From Micavibrio sp. (GTDB lineage Bacteria > Pseudomonadota > Alphaproteobacteria > Micavibrionales > Micavibrionaceae): DNA of 64,000 nucleotides. Positions 41,301-52,057 of this stretch are shown piece after piece. Below the pieces are notes generated by a model, which saw only the letters and a program-made list of their open reading frames with translations, ran no database searches and was not told the origin of the DNA. Each line of letters starts with the position of its first letter. Position 1 is the first letter of the stretch. The position numbers were made by a program, and so were the translations under genes. The stretch is taken from NCBI GenBank assembly GCA_026989265.1, contig JALSJP010000002.1, forward strand, positions 43,515-107,514. The letters are read 5' to 3'.

Positions 41301-41330
41301 TTGACAATAGAGGGAGGGAATCGCTATGTT
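41301..41330 (+). promoter_or_regulatory. Promoter of the L36 gene
   Basis: TTGACA (41301-41306), 18-base spacer, TATGTT (41325-41330), about 40 bases before the rpmJ start. It matches the promoter at 36498 base for base in both boxes and in spacing. Confidence 0.75.
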
Positions 41331-41369
41331 CGCCGCTCAATAAAGATTTTAAGTAGTAGGGCTTGGGAA

Positions 41370-41495
41370 ATGAAAGTTGTTAATTCTCTAAAAACATTGA
41401 AAAACCGTGATCGTAATTGCCGCATCGTGCGTCGCAAAGGTCGTGTTTATGTTATTAATAAAAAGAATCCGCGTTTTAAGGCGCGCCAAGGTTAG
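41370..41495 (+). CDS. rpmJ: 50S ribosomal protein L36 (bL36)
   Basis: This 41-residue basic protein of the large ribosomal subunit begins [17 protein letters not shown] and ends NPRFKARQG. It has only one cysteine and so is the zinc-free (C-minus) type with the longer N-terminus common in alphaproteobacteria. A longer in-frame reading from 41301 would begin inside the promoter and is rejected. It is flanked by its own promoter and terminator. Confidence 0.95.
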   Translation: MKVVNSLKTLKNRDRNCRIVRRKGRVYVINKKNPRFKARQG

Positions 41496-41522
41496 TTGAT
41501 CTAACTATTATTATGTTACACC

Positions 41523-41557
41523 AAAAACCGTGAGTGCTTTGCTTGCGGTTTTGTTTT
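41523..41557 (+). terminator. Rho-independent terminator after rpmJ
   Basis: Ten-base stem aaaccgtgag/cttgcggttt with G-U pairs, then a T-rich run (tgttttt). It isolates L36 from the mre operon. Confidence 0.8.
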
Positions 41558-41581
41558 TGCTGGAAAACTATAAATCTTTAA

Positions 41582-42703
<1,122 letters not shown>

Positions 42704-42741
42704 GATCTAAATATTAGAATTTAAAAGGGATTAGTCTTGCT

Positions 42742-43578
42742 TTGAAACGCCATAAAAATGTAAATTTTTCAGCTTCTAGCATGACACTCCCTTTGAGTGG
42801 CGCATCCCCGTCATCTATATTGATCGCTATATCTGTTTTATTAATGATTACATCAACTTTTAAACCCAATGCTTTTGATAATGCACGCGCTGGGGTTGCT
42901 GATTTTTTCTCGCCTGCATTGTCATTTGTAAGCCTGCCTTTTTATCATGCCGCTTTGTTTTTTCAAAATGTTAATAGCTTAGCGCAATTGCAAGCCGATA
43001 ATTTGCGGCTAAGTCAGGAAAATATAAAACTTCGTGAGTGGTATCAAACGGCAATTTTGCTCGATTCTGAGAATAAGTCATTACGGGAATTATTGAACTT
43101 AAAAATTGATCCAAAATACAGCCATATTAGCGCAAGGGTCATTGCTGATTCTGGTAATACATATGTTAAAAGCCTACTTGCTAACGCTGGGCTTAATGAG
43201 GGGGTTGAAAAGGGCGCGGCTGTTTTGTCTGGCGATGGGTTGGTTGGGCGTATTATAGAGGTTAGCGATAATACATCGCGGATTTTGCTTGCTTCTGACA
43301 TTAATTTGCGAGTGCCAGTAGTGGTGGAAGATACGGGGCAGCACGCAATAATGGCAGGGACAAATGCACCCAACCCTAAACTGATACATTTGCCTAAGGG
43401 CAGCAATATCACGGCGGGCGCACGGCTTATAACTTCTGGATATGGAGGAGCTTATCCGCATGGGCTTCCTGTTGGCAGGGTTATCATTAATGATGCTGGA
43501 TCTATGGGAGTTGCCCTTTTCTCTGATTTTGACAGATTGCAAATTGTACGAATTTTGCAACAGACTAATGATTTATAA
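42742..43578 (+). CDS. mreC: Rod-shape protein MreC
   Basis: Bitopic periplasmic scaffold of the elongation machinery. A basic start, one membrane helix (about 26-42), a Leu-rich coiled coil near 72-110, then the MreC beta domain with ARVIADSGNTYVKSLLANAG and GAVLSGDGLVGRI motifs. A TTG at 42742 is used, with aaaggga upstream; an internal ATG at 42781 is possible. mreD follows after 14 bases. Confidence 0.92.
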   Translation: MKRHKNVNFSASSMTLPLSGASPSSILIAISVLLMITSTFKPNAFDNARAGVADFFSPALSFVSLPFYHAALFFQNVNSLAQLQADNLRLSQENIKLREWYQTAILLDSENKSLRELLNLKIDPKYSHISARVIADSGNTYVKSLLANAGLNEGVEKGAAVLSGDGLVGRIIEVSDNTSRILLASDINLRVPVVVEDTGQHAIMAGTNAPNPKLIHLPKGSNITAGARLITSGYGGAYPHGLPVGRVIINDAGSMGVALFSDFDRLQIVRILQQTNDL

Positions 43579-43592
43579 TAAGGATTTATAAT

Positions 43593-44126
43593 ATGCTAGC
43601 AATGTCAGAAAAAATAGATTTAGCAATGCGTTTGTGCGTCCCTTATATATTGATGCTTATTTTATTTCTTTTAAATATGATTTCATTTTCTACGCCAGTA
43701 TCCACAGCCATTGAAATTCCATTTGTGGTAATTATAATCTATTACTGGTCAGTCTATAGACCGTCTCTTATGTCCCCTTTATTAATTTTTATGGCGGGTA
43801 TTTGCCTTGATTTCATAAGCGGGCTTCCCGCAGGGTTAAGCTCCTTTACCTTTTTGATTATGCATAACATAATATCGCAGCAGCGCCTATTCCTAACGGG
43901 GCAGCCATTTATGGTGGTTTGGTTTGGTTTTGTGGTGGTGGGGTTTATAACATTATTTGTTCAATGGTTTTTATTTGGTTTGATTAATTTTCAATGGACA
44001 CCAATGCAGCCAGTATTGCTTGCCATTATTTCTGGCTCTTTATTGTTTCCAATAATAAGCCTAGCCTTAAATCTATCTAATAGAATTTTGCCAATATTAC
44101 CAGACCAATATAGCGCGGTGAAGTAA
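43593..44126 (+). CDS. mreD: Rod-shape protein MreD
   Basis: A 177-residue integral membrane protein with five to six hydrophobic helices and few charged residues, located between mreC and mrdA as in most rod-shaped proteobacteria. MreD works with MreC in the elongasome. LDFISGLPAGLSSFTFLIMH is the conserved central stretch. It shares its last base with the ATG of mrdA. Confidence 0.88.
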   Translation: MLAMSEKIDLAMRLCVPYILMLILFLLNMISFSTPVSTAIEIPFVVIIIYYWSVYRPSLMSPLLIFMAGICLDFISGLPAGLSSFTFLIMHNIISQQRLFLTGQPFMVVWFGFVVVGFITLFVQWFLFGLINFQWTPMQPVLLAIISGSLLFPIISLALNLSNRILPILPDQYSAVK

Positions 44127-46054
44127 TGCTTCAAAATGATTATAGTGAAAAATCATTTTCAAGGCGTGCTTTCTTTATCGGGGGCTTGCAGCTATTTGGC
44201 TTAACCATTTTGGGCGCGCGCCTTGCTTGGCTGCAAGTTGCCCAAGGCGGGCGTTATAAAACTTTGTCAGATAAAAACCGTATTAATATAAGGATGCTAG
44301 CCCCATCGCGCGGTGATATTGTTGATCGTTTTGGCGTGCCTTTGGCGGTTAATACGCAAAACTACCGCGTTTCTGTTATTCCAGAACAAGTTGATGATAT
44401 TAAAGAAGTTTTGCATGAGCTTCAAAAAATAATTTACGTTAGTGATAGCGATATAAAGAAGTTATTGAAGGATTTTTCACGCTCCGCAAAGTTCATGCCC
44501 CTTAATATCAAGGATGATTTAACATGGGAGGAAGTAGCAAAAATAGAAGTCAACCTCCCTGATTTACCTGGGCTTTTCATTGATATGGGGGATGTTAGAA
44601 CTTATCCATATAAAAGTGCAACGGCGCATGTAGTTGGCTATGTCCGCGCGGTTTCACAAAAAGATTTAACGGGTGATCCGCTTCTTAAATTATCAGGATT
44701 TAAAATTGGCAAAACAGGCATTGAAAAAGAATATGACCTTGATTTAAGGGGCAAAGCAGGGGCATTAGAGGTTGAGGTTAATGTCGTTGGGCGCGAGGTT
44801 AGGGAGCTTAAACGTAAAGACGCGATATCAGGAAATAGGATAACTCTTACGATTGATGGAGAGCTGCAGCGCTTTACGCAAGAAATATTAAGCCGTTATA
44901 AAAGCGCATCAGCTGTTATTATGGATGTTCACACGGGCGCAGTTTATGCCATGGCTTCTCACCCTTCATTTGACCCTAATATGTTTGTGCGCGGGCTTTC
45001 GAAAGAAGAATGGCAAACAATGATGGATGACCCAGCTTTGCCGCAAACTAACAAGGCAATTGCAGGGCAATATCCACCAGCTTCTACATTTAAGATGATT
45101 ACAGCATTGGCGGCTCTTAAGGCTGGAATTATTAATAAGCGCACAAAGGTGTTTTGTTCTGGTTATTATGAATATGGCGGTGATAAGTTCCATTGTTGGA
45201 AAAAACAAGGTCACGGCAGCGTTGATTTATTTGATGCTCTAGCCCAATCATGCGATACGTATTTTTACAAAATATCTACAGAGGTGGGCATTGACGCTAT
45301 TGCGGATATGGCGCGGCACTTTGGCTTAGGATCTAAACTTGGCTTTGATATCGCGGGCGAAAAAGCGGGTTTAATTACGGATAAGAAATGGAAGCTCAAG
45401 CGCTTTGGCAAGAAATGGTATGGGGGCGAGACTATAATATCAAGCATAGGACAAGGCGGAATGAAGGCAACTCCGCTTCAACTTGCGGTTATGACCGCGC
45501 GCATGGTTAATGGCGGCAAGGCAGTAGAGCCTTGGATTACTGGTTATTCAGGTGACAGGTTTTTAGGCGGCAGACAATGGGATGATATGGGCATATCACC
45601 TGCTGATTTAAAGCTTGTTATGCGTGGAATGGAAATGGCAGTTAATGACAAGAAGGGAACGGCTTATAAATCACGCATAGAAGAGCCTAACTGGAAAATG
45701 GGAGGTAAAACAGGTACAGCGCAAGTGCAGCGCATTACAAAAGAGCATAGAAGGCTTGGTGTTAAAAATGCGGATCTGCCGTGGAAGCAGCGGCACCATG
45801 CTTTATTCGTTGGGTACGCTCCGCTTAATAATCCGCGATATGTTTGTAGCGTCGTCGTCGAGCATGGTGTAGGAGGCTCTAGCGCCGCAGCGCCATTGGG
45901 CAAAGAGCTGCTAAAACAAGCGCAAATGCGCGATCCCGCAATTACAAAAATGCAACCAGAGCTTATAAAAGGCGCGGATATATTGCAGTCATGGCCACCA
46001 AGAAAGCCTGTAACTAATCCTATCATTACGGATATTATTACGGAGGGTGAGTGA
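44126..46054 (+). CDS. mrdA: Elongation transpeptidase PBP2
   Basis: Class B penicillin-binding protein that cross-links lateral wall peptidoglycan together with RodA. One N-terminal membrane helix (about 13-32), pedestal motifs SRGDIVDRFGVPLA, and transpeptidase motifs STFK near 315, SCD near 372 and KTGTAQ near 530. 642 residues. It overlaps rodA by 4 bases. Confidence 0.95.
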   Translation: MLQNDYSEKSFSRRAFFIGGLQLFGLTILGARLAWLQVAQGGRYKTLSDKNRINIRMLAPSRGDIVDRFGVPLAVNTQNYRVSVIPEQVDDIKEVLHELQKIIYVSDSDIKKLLKDFSRSAKFMPLNIKDDLTWEEVAKIEVNLPDLPGLFIDMGDVRTYPYKSATAHVVGYVRAVSQKDLTGDPLLKLSGFKIGKTGIEKEYDLDLRGKAGALEVEVNVVGREVRELKRKDAISGNRITLTIDGELQRFTQEILSRYKSASAVIMDVHTGAVYAMASHPSFDPNMFVRGLSKEEWQTMMDDPALPQTNKAIAGQYPPASTFKMITALAALKAGIINKRTKVFCSGYYEYGGDKFHCWKKQGHGSVDLFDALAQSCDTYFYKISTEVGIDAIADMARHFGLGSKLGFDIAGEKAGLITDKKWKLKRFGKKWYGGETIISSIGQGGMKATPLQLAVMTARMVNGGKAVEPWITGYSGDRFLGGRQWDDMGISPADLKLVMRGMEMAVNDKKGTAYKSRIEEPNWKMGGKTGTAQVQRITKEHRRLGVKNADLPWKQRHHALFVGYAPLNNPRYVCSVVVEHGVGGSSAAAPLGKELLKQAQMRDPAITKMQPELIKGADILQSWPPRKPVTNPIITDIITEGE

Positions 46055-47184
46055 AAATGGTTTCTCCAATATTTGTTAAAGATGATTTGAGTATTTTGCA
46101 GAAAATAGCAAGCCTTAATTATTGGCTTATATTGCTTATATTTTTTGTATCAATGGTTGGGATAGCGTCACTTTATTCTGCTGCTGGCGGTAATATGGAT
46201 CCATGGGCATCAAAGCAACTAATGCGCTTTGGGGTTGGGGTTATTGGTATGATTATAATTGCTATTATCGATATTAAATGGTGGTATCGCCTGACATGGC
46301 CAATTTATTTCTTGGGGCTGTCTATGCTGCTATTTGTCGAGATAAAAGGACATGTTGGCATGGGGGCGCAAAGATGGATTGATCTTGGCTTTATGCAGCT
46401 TCAACCGTCTGAATTAATGAAGATAGCCGTCATCATGGCTTTGGCGCGGCATTTCCATGGGGCGAGCCTTGAGCAAGCGCGGCGTATTTCGTTTCTAATT
46501 ATCCCTGCCATTGTTATAATTACCCCTGTATTGCTTGTTTTAATGCAACCTGATTTGGGGACATCTTTAATGATAATAATGGCGGGCGCTGCAATGATAT
46601 TTATGGCGGGCGCTCCTATATGGCTGTTTGTTGCGGCGGTTGCTTTGGTCGGAGTAAGTGTTCCTATTGCTTGGCAATTTCTTCATGATTATCAAAAACA
46701 GCGCGTAATTACTTTTTTAAATCCCGAGTCTGATCCGCTAGGGTCTGGCTATCATATTATTCAGTCTAAAATTGCAATTGGTTCTGGCGGGATTGAGGGC
46801 AAAGGCTTTTTGCAAGGAACGCAAAGCCATTTGAACTTCCTGCCTGAAAAACAAACCGATTTTATCTTTACTCTATGGGTAGAGGAGTGGGGCTTGCTTG
46901 GCGGGCTAGGGCTGCTAACTGGGTTTTTGCTGATTTTTATATCGGCGTTAAGCACAGCATTAACATGCAAACATAACTTTGGCAGATATCTTGCCCTTGG
47001 TGTAAGCGTGAATTTCTCACTTTATGTTTTTATAAATATATCAATGGTTATGGGGCTTATCCCCGTTGTGGGCGCGCCCCTGCCGCTTGTGTCTTACGGC
47101 GGAACATCAATGCTCGCCGCGCTTATAGGCTTTGGACTTATGATGTCGTGCGGAATATACCGCCATAGCAAGGTTACGAGGTAA
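46051..47184 (+). CDS. mrdB: Elongation glycosyltransferase RodA
   Basis: SEDS-family polymerase of the elongasome, paralogue of FtsW. GMGAQRWIDLGFMQLQPSEL near 108 and PLVSYGGTSM near 348 are the conserved SEDS stretches; ten helices. GTG start at 46051 overlapping the mrdA end. 377 residues. Last gene of the operon; convergent with grxD three bases on. Confidence 0.95.
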   Translation: MKMVSPIFVKDDLSILQKIASLNYWLILLIFFVSMVGIASLYSAAGGNMDPWASKQLMRFGVGVIGMIIIAIIDIKWWYRLTWPIYFLGLSMLLFVEIKGHVGMGAQRWIDLGFMQLQPSELMKIAVIMALARHFHGASLEQARRISFLIIPAIVIITPVLLVLMQPDLGTSLMIIMAGAAMIFMAGAPIWLFVAAVALVGVSVPIAWQFLHDYQKQRVITFLNPESDPLGSGYHIIQSKIAIGSGGIEGKGFLQGTQSHLNFLPEKQTDFIFTLWVEEWGLLGGLGLLTGFLLIFISALSTALTCKHNFGRYLALGVSVNFSLYVFINISMVMGLIPVVGAPLPLVSYGGTSMLAALIGFGLMMSCGIYRHSKVTR

Positions 47185-47187
47185 TAA

Positions 47188-47514
47188 TTAAGCAGCAACA
47201 GAGATATTATTATCTTCTAATAACTGCTTTAGCTCGCCTTCTTCATACATTTCACGGATAATATCACACCCGCCGATAAACTCACCTTTAACATAAAGCT
47301 GAGGAATTGTGGGCCAGTCAGTAAAATCTTTAATGCCTTGCCTTAGATCATCACTCTCAAGGACATTAATATCTTTGAATGTAACGCCAAGCTGCGCTAA
47401 AATCTGCACAACCATAGAGGAAAACCCGCATTGTGGAGCTTCGGTAGTGCCTTTCATGAACAAAACTATGTCATTTTCATTAATATCTTTTTTAATTTGA
47501 TCCATGATTGTCAT
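47188..47514 (-). CDS. grxD: Monothiol glutaredoxin (CGFS type)
   Basis: A 108-residue monothiol glutaredoxin that binds a [2Fe-2S] cluster with glutathione and works with BolA in iron-sulfur trafficking. MKGTTEAPQCGFSS contains the CGFS active site, WPTIPQLYVKGEFIGGCDI the glutathione-contacting cis-Pro and GG. It follows bolA directly on the minus strand, the usual partnership. Confidence 0.95.
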   Translation of the reverse strand: MTIMDQIKKDINENDIVLFMKGTTEAPQCGFSSMVVQILAQLGVTFKDINVLESDDLRQGIKDFTDWPTIPQLYVKGEFIGGCDIIREMYEEGELKQLLEDNNISVAA

Positions 47515-47538
47515 TTTATTTATTCCTTTATTTTAGTT

Positions 47539-47772
47539 CTATTTTGGCACTGATGTTTGTAAAGCAAGAGCATGTAGCTCTCCACCCATCTTGTCTTCCA
47601 AAGCATCAAACACCATTTTATGTTGCGCCACACGTGACTTACCAGCAAAAGATGCTGATTCTATATATGCGGCATAGTGATCGCCATCTTCGCGCAAATC
47701 TTCGATATTAATTTTTGCATCGGGAATGGCTTTTAGTATCATTTGCTCAATAGTGGCAGCGTCCATAGGCAT
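47539..47772 (-). CDS. BolA family protein
   Basis: A 77-residue BolA/IbaG-type protein (class II KH fold) that pairs with CGFS glutaredoxins. GDHYAAYIESASFAGKSRVAQHKMVFDALEDKM carries the conserved Ser/Arg/His block (short segment around residues 32-62). Lies 24 bases upstream of grxD, and 5 bases downstream of the zeta inhibitor gene. An alternative ATG is two codons in. Confidence 0.92.
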   Translation of the reverse strand: MPMDAATIEQMILKAIPDAKINIEDLREDGDHYAAYIESASFAGKSRVAQHKMVFDALEDKMGGELHALALQTSVPK

Positions 47773-47777
47773 AGATT

Positions 47778-48101
47778 TTACCCTTGCTCACAAATTTGTT
47801 TTTTAGCTTCACATAGACATTTCTCCAGTTCAGCTTCCATAATATGGTCTGAAATTTCCAAACCTTTTTCATCGAAATCCTTGCGAACTTTACGCAATAT
47901 ATCGTCAAAACCAGGTTCTTCAAGGTTAGCTGCAATAACTTCACCAGCATATGTTTGTGCGCTATCGTCATCAATACCAAGCTTTTCCGCCGCCCACAGA
48001 CCATATAGCTTGGATAAGCGCGCTTCTACTGCAAAATCTAATTGTTCATCATGAGCAAATTTATTCTCAAAATTCTTACCGCGATTATCTAATGTACTCA
48101 T
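47778..48101 (-). CDS. F1-ATPase inhibitor zeta subunit (DUF1476)
   Basis: A 107-residue all-helical protein of the DUF1476 family, identified in Paracoccus as the zeta inhibitor of ATP synthase. The N-terminal LDNRGKNFENKFAHDEQLDFAVEARLSKLYGLWAA stretch (first 40 residues) with conserved Phe, His, Asp and Trp is typical. The family is restricted to alphaproteobacteria, so it also places the organism. First gene of a three-gene operon with bolA and grxD. Confidence 0.9.
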   Translation of the reverse strand: MSTLDNRGKNFENKFAHDEQLDFAVEARLSKLYGLWAAEKLGIDDDSAQTYAGEVIAANLEEPGFDDILRKVRKDFDEKGLEISDHIMEAELEKCLCEAKKQICEQG

Positions 48102-48205
48102 TTATTAACTCTCCTAAAAAATATCATTAATGTGATTTCTATCATTTGAATCTTGTAAAATCTATCATTATATGGAAGATAATAGAAAAACTTTAAGGAA
48201 AACGC

Positions 48206-49060
48206 ATGACTAGACGCAAAATGATTTATGAAGGCAAGGCGAAAATTATATATGAAGGTCTGGATGCAAATACCGTTATTCAGTATTTCAAGGATGATGC
48301 CACCGCCTTTAATGGTGAAAAGCATGAGATTATCGCGGGCAAGGGAGTGCTTAATAACCGTATTTCGGCTCACCTTATGACAAAACTAGAAGCAATTGGA
48401 ATTCCGACGCATTTTATCCGCTCTATCAATATGCGAGAGCAGCTAGTCCGCAGTGTTGAGATTATCCCGATTGAGCTTGTGATGCGTAATGTCGCGGCTG
48501 GCTCACTATGCAAGCGCCTAGGGCTTAAAGAGGGCGAAATACTGCGCAAGCCCTTGGTTGAATTTTATTATAAAAAAGACGAGCTTGGCGATCCTTTGAT
48601 AGGGGAAGACCATATCGTAACATTTGGCTGGGCTGACCCTTATGAGCTAGAAGAAATGGTGTCCATGGCTTGGCGCATTAATGATTACCTTAATGGCTTG
48701 TTTTCTGGAATTGGATTAACACTGGTTGATTTTAAGCTGGAATTTGGGCGCATTTGGGGTGAGCATGGCGAGCTTTATATAGTGCTTGCCGATGAAATAT
48801 CCCCTGATAATTGTCGTCTATGGGATAGCAAAACGGGCGAGAAATTCGATAAGGATCGCTTCCGTCAAGATTTAGGTGATCTGGTAGAGGGCTATCAATA
48901 TGTGGCAGAGCGACTTGGGCTTGTCCCTAAAGGCGGCATAATCAAAGGCGGTAATGTGAATGAAAAAATGATGGAAGGCTTGGGTCAAATTGAAAATGAA
49001 CTATCAGAGCGCAGGCGTTTGAAAAGTATAGGCGGAGCGTCTCGACCAAAGAAGGTTTAG
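48206..49060 (+). CDS. purC: SAICAR synthetase
   Basis: PurC joins aspartate to CAIR in purine synthesis. [13 protein letters not shown] is the ATP-binding start, [14 protein letters not shown] near 31, and [14 protein letters not shown] near 190 the metal/aspartate region. 284 residues, about 30 longer than the usual form because of a basic C-terminal tail ending [16 protein letters not shown]. Divergent from the zeta inhibitor gene. Confidence 0.95.
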   Translation: MTRRKMIYEGKAKIIYEGLDANTVIQYFKDDATAFNGEKHEIIAGKGVLNNRISAHLMTKLEAIGIPTHFIRSINMREQLVRSVEIIPIELVMRNVAAGSLCKRLGLKEGEILRKPLVEFYYKKDELGDPLIGEDHIVTFGWADPYELEEMVSMAWRINDYLNGLFSGIGLTLVDFKLEFGRIWGEHGELYIVLADEISPDNCRLWDSKTGEKFDKDRFRQDLGDLVEGYQYVAERLGLVPKGGIIKGGNVNEKMMEGLGQIENELSERRRLKSIGGASRPKKV

Positions 49061-49080
49061 CTATCAACATTCCCAACCCC

Positions 49081-49250
49081 ATAAAGCATTCCCAACTTGA
49101 TTGGGAATCCATAGTTATTTCACCACGAAGTCACGAAGACTCGAAGTGTCATCTCGAACATGAAATGGAGAGATCTTAAATACTGGCGACCTTTATAGAT
49201 CCCTCGACTTTGCTCGGGATGGTATGATAGCTTAAAAACGGTGAATTTCA
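49081..49250. repeat. Dispersed REP-like palindromes between purC and an unknown gene
   Basis: This gap contains a ttcccaa/ttgggaa hairpin at 49089, a ccctcga...tcggg palindrome near 49200 and the block cacgaagactcgaag at 49132-49146. The last block recurs in inverse orientation near 61473-61487. These are short dispersed intergenic repeats; no coding potential seen. Confidence 0.5.
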
Positions 49251-49280
49251 CTGCTACGCAGCATTTCGTAATTGGAGCTA

Positions 49281-50312
49281 TTATAATTCCATTTCAGGGT
49301 CTATCAGGTGTTTATTGCTGTGCTCGCCTTCCAATATACGATCACCATAAGAATTGAATGTAAACCCTTGATATTTAGGCATTCCATCTATTATTATCAT
49401 ATTTGGATCATCAATTAATGCTTGCTCTGGAATAATATTTTCAGCGGTGTAGTTATTAACTGCTTCTGATAGGAATATACTTGTTACCTCCGCGCCGCGC
49501 TCGCGGCATGCTTTAAGGTAAGAATTTTCATATGGGCTAGCTTCATCTGTTTTATTACCGCCATGACTTAGCCCACAGCCTTGAATAATCACGCCGTTTC
49601 CTGCTGCTTCTAATGCTCGCGCAGCCATAACAGAATTACGCACTGACATGCCATCTTTTTCTTCACAACCAATTAATCTATCTGATAAATTTATCCCATG
49701 ATTATCTTTTGCAGTTTCCCTAGTAAATGGATCGTCAGGGTCTAAATGAAGTTCAGTATTTATTCTCGCAGCATCATTGAAAATGGTGTTTATGCCATAT
49801 TTCTTGCAGGTTTTAAATAATTTTCTATTGGCTTGAGGGGCATATGCCGAACCAGTAAAACCATCCGCAAATGCACCGATTAAAATCCTATTATCAGGAT
49901 CATAAAGATCAGCTCTATATTTATGATCTTCTGGAATTTTTGTTATAAAATCACTAAGCAAATTATGCGGAAGCTCATCAGCATAGATAAAATCTCGGCT
50001 TTTATCATCTGGTTGCGCGGCTTTATGAAGTGCAAACCGCGCAAGAAATTCAGTTCTAAGGATTATATGTGAAATGGTGGAGTGGTTTTCAAACGCAGTA
50101 ACAACAAATGGTTTATTTGGGTCTCGATTATCTATCCTGCCGCGTAAAATATTGTTGGATAGTTGCGCGGCGGGGGATATATCACTGCCAGTTAACATAT
50201 AGTGATGATTACTCAAAGGCTTAGGATGTTTAATTATCCCAGCAGGCAGCGCAGACATATTGCCTGATATTTGCGCCGTTGACGTTATTATTTGATCTTG
50301 AGTATTTAACAT
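49281..50312 (-). CDS. Unknown 343-residue protein
   Basis: I do not recognise a family. The protein is soluble-looking, without signal or membrane segments. Noticeable points are many His and Asp residues, a FADGFTGSAYAPQANRKLF stretch near 165, a GNGVIIQGCGLSHGGNKTDE motif near 250 with Cys and His, and a Glu-rich end. GNGVIIQGCGLSH in a beta-strand/loop context could hold an active site, but nothing firm can be said. It lies downstream of nadK with a 44-base gap. Confidence 0.7.
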   Translation of the reverse strand: MLNTQDQIITSTAQISGNMSALPAGIIKHPKPLSNHHYMLTGSDISPAAQLSNNILRGRIDNRDPNKPFVVTAFENHSTISHIILRTEFLARFALHKAAQPDDKSRDFIYADELPHNLLSDFITKIPEDHKYRADLYDPDNRILIGAFADGFTGSAYAPQANRKLFKTCKKYGINTIFNDAARINTELHLDPDDPFTRETAKDNHGINLSDRLIGCEEKDGMSVRNSVMAARALEAAGNGVIIQGCGLSHGGNKTDEASPYENSYLKACRERGAEVTSIFLSEAVNNYTAENIIPEQALIDDPNMIIIDGMPKYQGFTFNSYGDRILEGEHSNKHLIDPEMEL

Positions 50313-50356
50313 ATCCGCAACATTGCATATCTAAGCAGCTTAGCGCAAGGAAATAA

Positions 50357-51115
50357 TTATGGCGCGAATTGCTCTTGATAAATGCGCTCTTCCAAATGAT
50401 TTTCGGGATCAAATAGCAAAATCGAGGATAGCTCTCTTGCCTCACATATATCAACCGATACAATATCGCGAATTTCATTTGCATCGGCGGATGCGCTAAC
50501 GGGGCGTTCGGACGAGTTTATTATCTCAAAGCGAACTAGGCTTGTATTTGGCAATAATGCCCCTGCCCATCTACGCGGGCGAAACGCGCTAATCGGGGTA
50601 AGTGGCAATATATTCGCGCTCAGCGGTATGATCGGGCCTGCCGCGGATGAGTTATAAGCCGTGCTTCCAACGGGGGAGGACAGCATTATCCCATCACAAA
50701 CAAGCAGCGGCATACGCACCTCACCATTTACAAATATCATAATCTTGGCAGAGCTATGCGTTTGGCGCAAAAGCGATACTTCGTTATATGCTATATGCTC
50801 ATGTATTTTGCCATGGATATCGGTTGCAACCATTTTAAGCGGGTGTATCTCATGTTTATGAGCCTTTGATATACGATCTATCAGGTTTTTCTTTTTATAT
50901 TCATTAAGCAAAAAACCAAGCGTCCCTAAGTTAAGTCCGTAAATCGGCAATGAAATATCTGTAAACTCATGCAGCGCGCGCAGCATAGCTCCATCCCCGC
51001 CAAGCACAACAATAACATCTGCCCCCTCAATCGGGTGATGTCCGTAGAGCTTTGATAGCTCTTGGAATGCTTCTTGCGGGCGTTTTCTATTAGATGCGTG
51101 GAAATATATCTTCAT
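50357..51115 (-). CDS. nadK: NAD kinase
   Basis: Phosphorylates NAD+ to NADP+. GGDGAMLRALHEF near 37 is the conserved catalytic/nucleotide motif, NLGTLGFLLNEY near 61, and SSPVGSTAYNSSAAGPI near 147 the second nucleotide motif. 252 residues is the short proteobacterial form. It starts 1 base after the HTH-PyrE stop, so the two are translated from one message, linking NADP and pyrimidine metabolism genes. Confidence 0.95.
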   Translation of the reverse strand: MKIYFHASNRKRPQEAFQELSKLYGHHPIEGADVIVVLGGDGAMLRALHEFTDISLPIYGLNLGTLGFLLNEYKKKNLIDRISKAHKHEIHPLKMVATDIHGKIHEHIAYNEVSLLRQTHSSAKIMIFVNGEVRMPLLVCDGIMLSSPVGSTAYNSSAAGPIIPLSANILPLTPISAFRPRRWAGALLPNTSLVRFEIINSSERPVSASADANEIRDIVSVDICEARELSSILLFDPENHLEERIYQEQFAP

Positions 51116-51116
51116 G

Positions 51117-52034
51117 TTATTCTTGCCATTCTAAAGGATTATTCAAGAAATTTTCCACTGATTTTAGAGTCCCATCGTCAAAATAATTATTATCTTTGGC
51201 GACTTCCAAAACATCCCACCATGTGCAAAGCGCGTGTAAGTCTATCCCAAGCTCTTTCATATTTTTTGCGCTAGCATCGAAAATACCGTAATGAAATACC
51301 ACAAAAGCGTGATCTACTTTTGCGCCAGCATCTCTAAGAGCCTTAACAAATATCTTTTTACTGCCGCCGTCAGTTTGTAAATCCTCGATCAAAATCACAT
51401 TAGGCTTTTTGCCAGCGTCATTTTTCTCAGGCAAAACCCCTTCGATTTGAGCCATTCTGCCGTATCCCTTTGGCTCTTTACGAACATAGATCATGGGCTT
51501 ATTCAGTCTATCTGATATGAAAGCACCATACGGTATGCCCGCAGTCTCGCCGCCTGCAAGTATATCCAAATTATCCGAGCCAATATCAGATATAAGCAGC
51601 TTTGCCGCATGATCCATAAGTTTGTTACGCTCTTTCACAAAGGAAACAAGGCGGCGGCAATCAATATATACAGGGCTTTTTTTACCTGATTTTAAGGTGA
51701 ATGGCTCGCTAGCATTAAACAGCACAGACTCGGTTTTGATTAATGCATCCGCCGTATCGCGCGCGATTTGTTTTCGCTCGGATTGTGAGAGTTTGCCGCT
51801 TGGAATATCCTCAATAAATAAAACAAAATCCGACATGGTGGAATTGGTAACGGATAAAACTTTGGCAAGGCTTTCAGTAGAAGGCCAGCGCGGCTTTCCA
51901 TCAGGGCTTATGCGCTTGCTTTTATTGAAAGAAGTAGGGTCTAACCCCGCAAGCTTTGCTAGCCCCGATGGGGAATAGCCGTTTGATTTTGCTAGCTTGT
52001 CAAGTCCTGACCATATTTGCGAGTGCGTAAACAT
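51117..52034 (-). CDS. pyrE: HTH-orotate phosphoribosyltransferase fusion
   Basis: Residues 1-75 are a Cro/CI-like helix-turn-helix domain of the type found at the start of alphaproteobacterial S24 (LexA-like) repressors: THSQIWSGLDKLAKSNG, SPSGLAKLAGLDPTSFNKSK, PRWPSTESLAKVL. Residues about 88-305 are orotate phosphoribosyltransferase (orotate + PRPP to OMP), with SGKKSPVYIDCRRLVSF and the PRPP loop NVILIEDLQTDGGSKK. Usual PyrE is about 210-230 residues, so the HTH is additional; the frame is continuous without a stop between the parts. RBS aaaggat precedes the ATG. The palindrome at 52058 suggests self-regulation. Confidence 0.9.
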   Translation of the reverse strand: MFTHSQIWSGLDKLAKSNGYSPSGLAKLAGLDPTSFNKSKRISPDGKPRWPSTESLAKVLSVTNSTMSDFVLFIEDIPSGKLSQSERKQIARDTADALIKTESVLFNASEPFTLKSGKKSPVYIDCRRLVSFVKERNKLMDHAAKLLISDIGSDNLDILAGGETAGIPYGAFISDRLNKPMIYVRKEPKGYGRMAQIEGVLPEKNDAGKKPNVILIEDLQTDGGSKKIFVKALRDAGAKVDHAFVVFHYGIFDASAKNMKELGIDLHALCTWWDVLEVAKDNNYFDDGTLKSVENFLNNPLEWQE

Positions 52035-52057
52035 ATCTAATCCTTTTTAAATCTATA

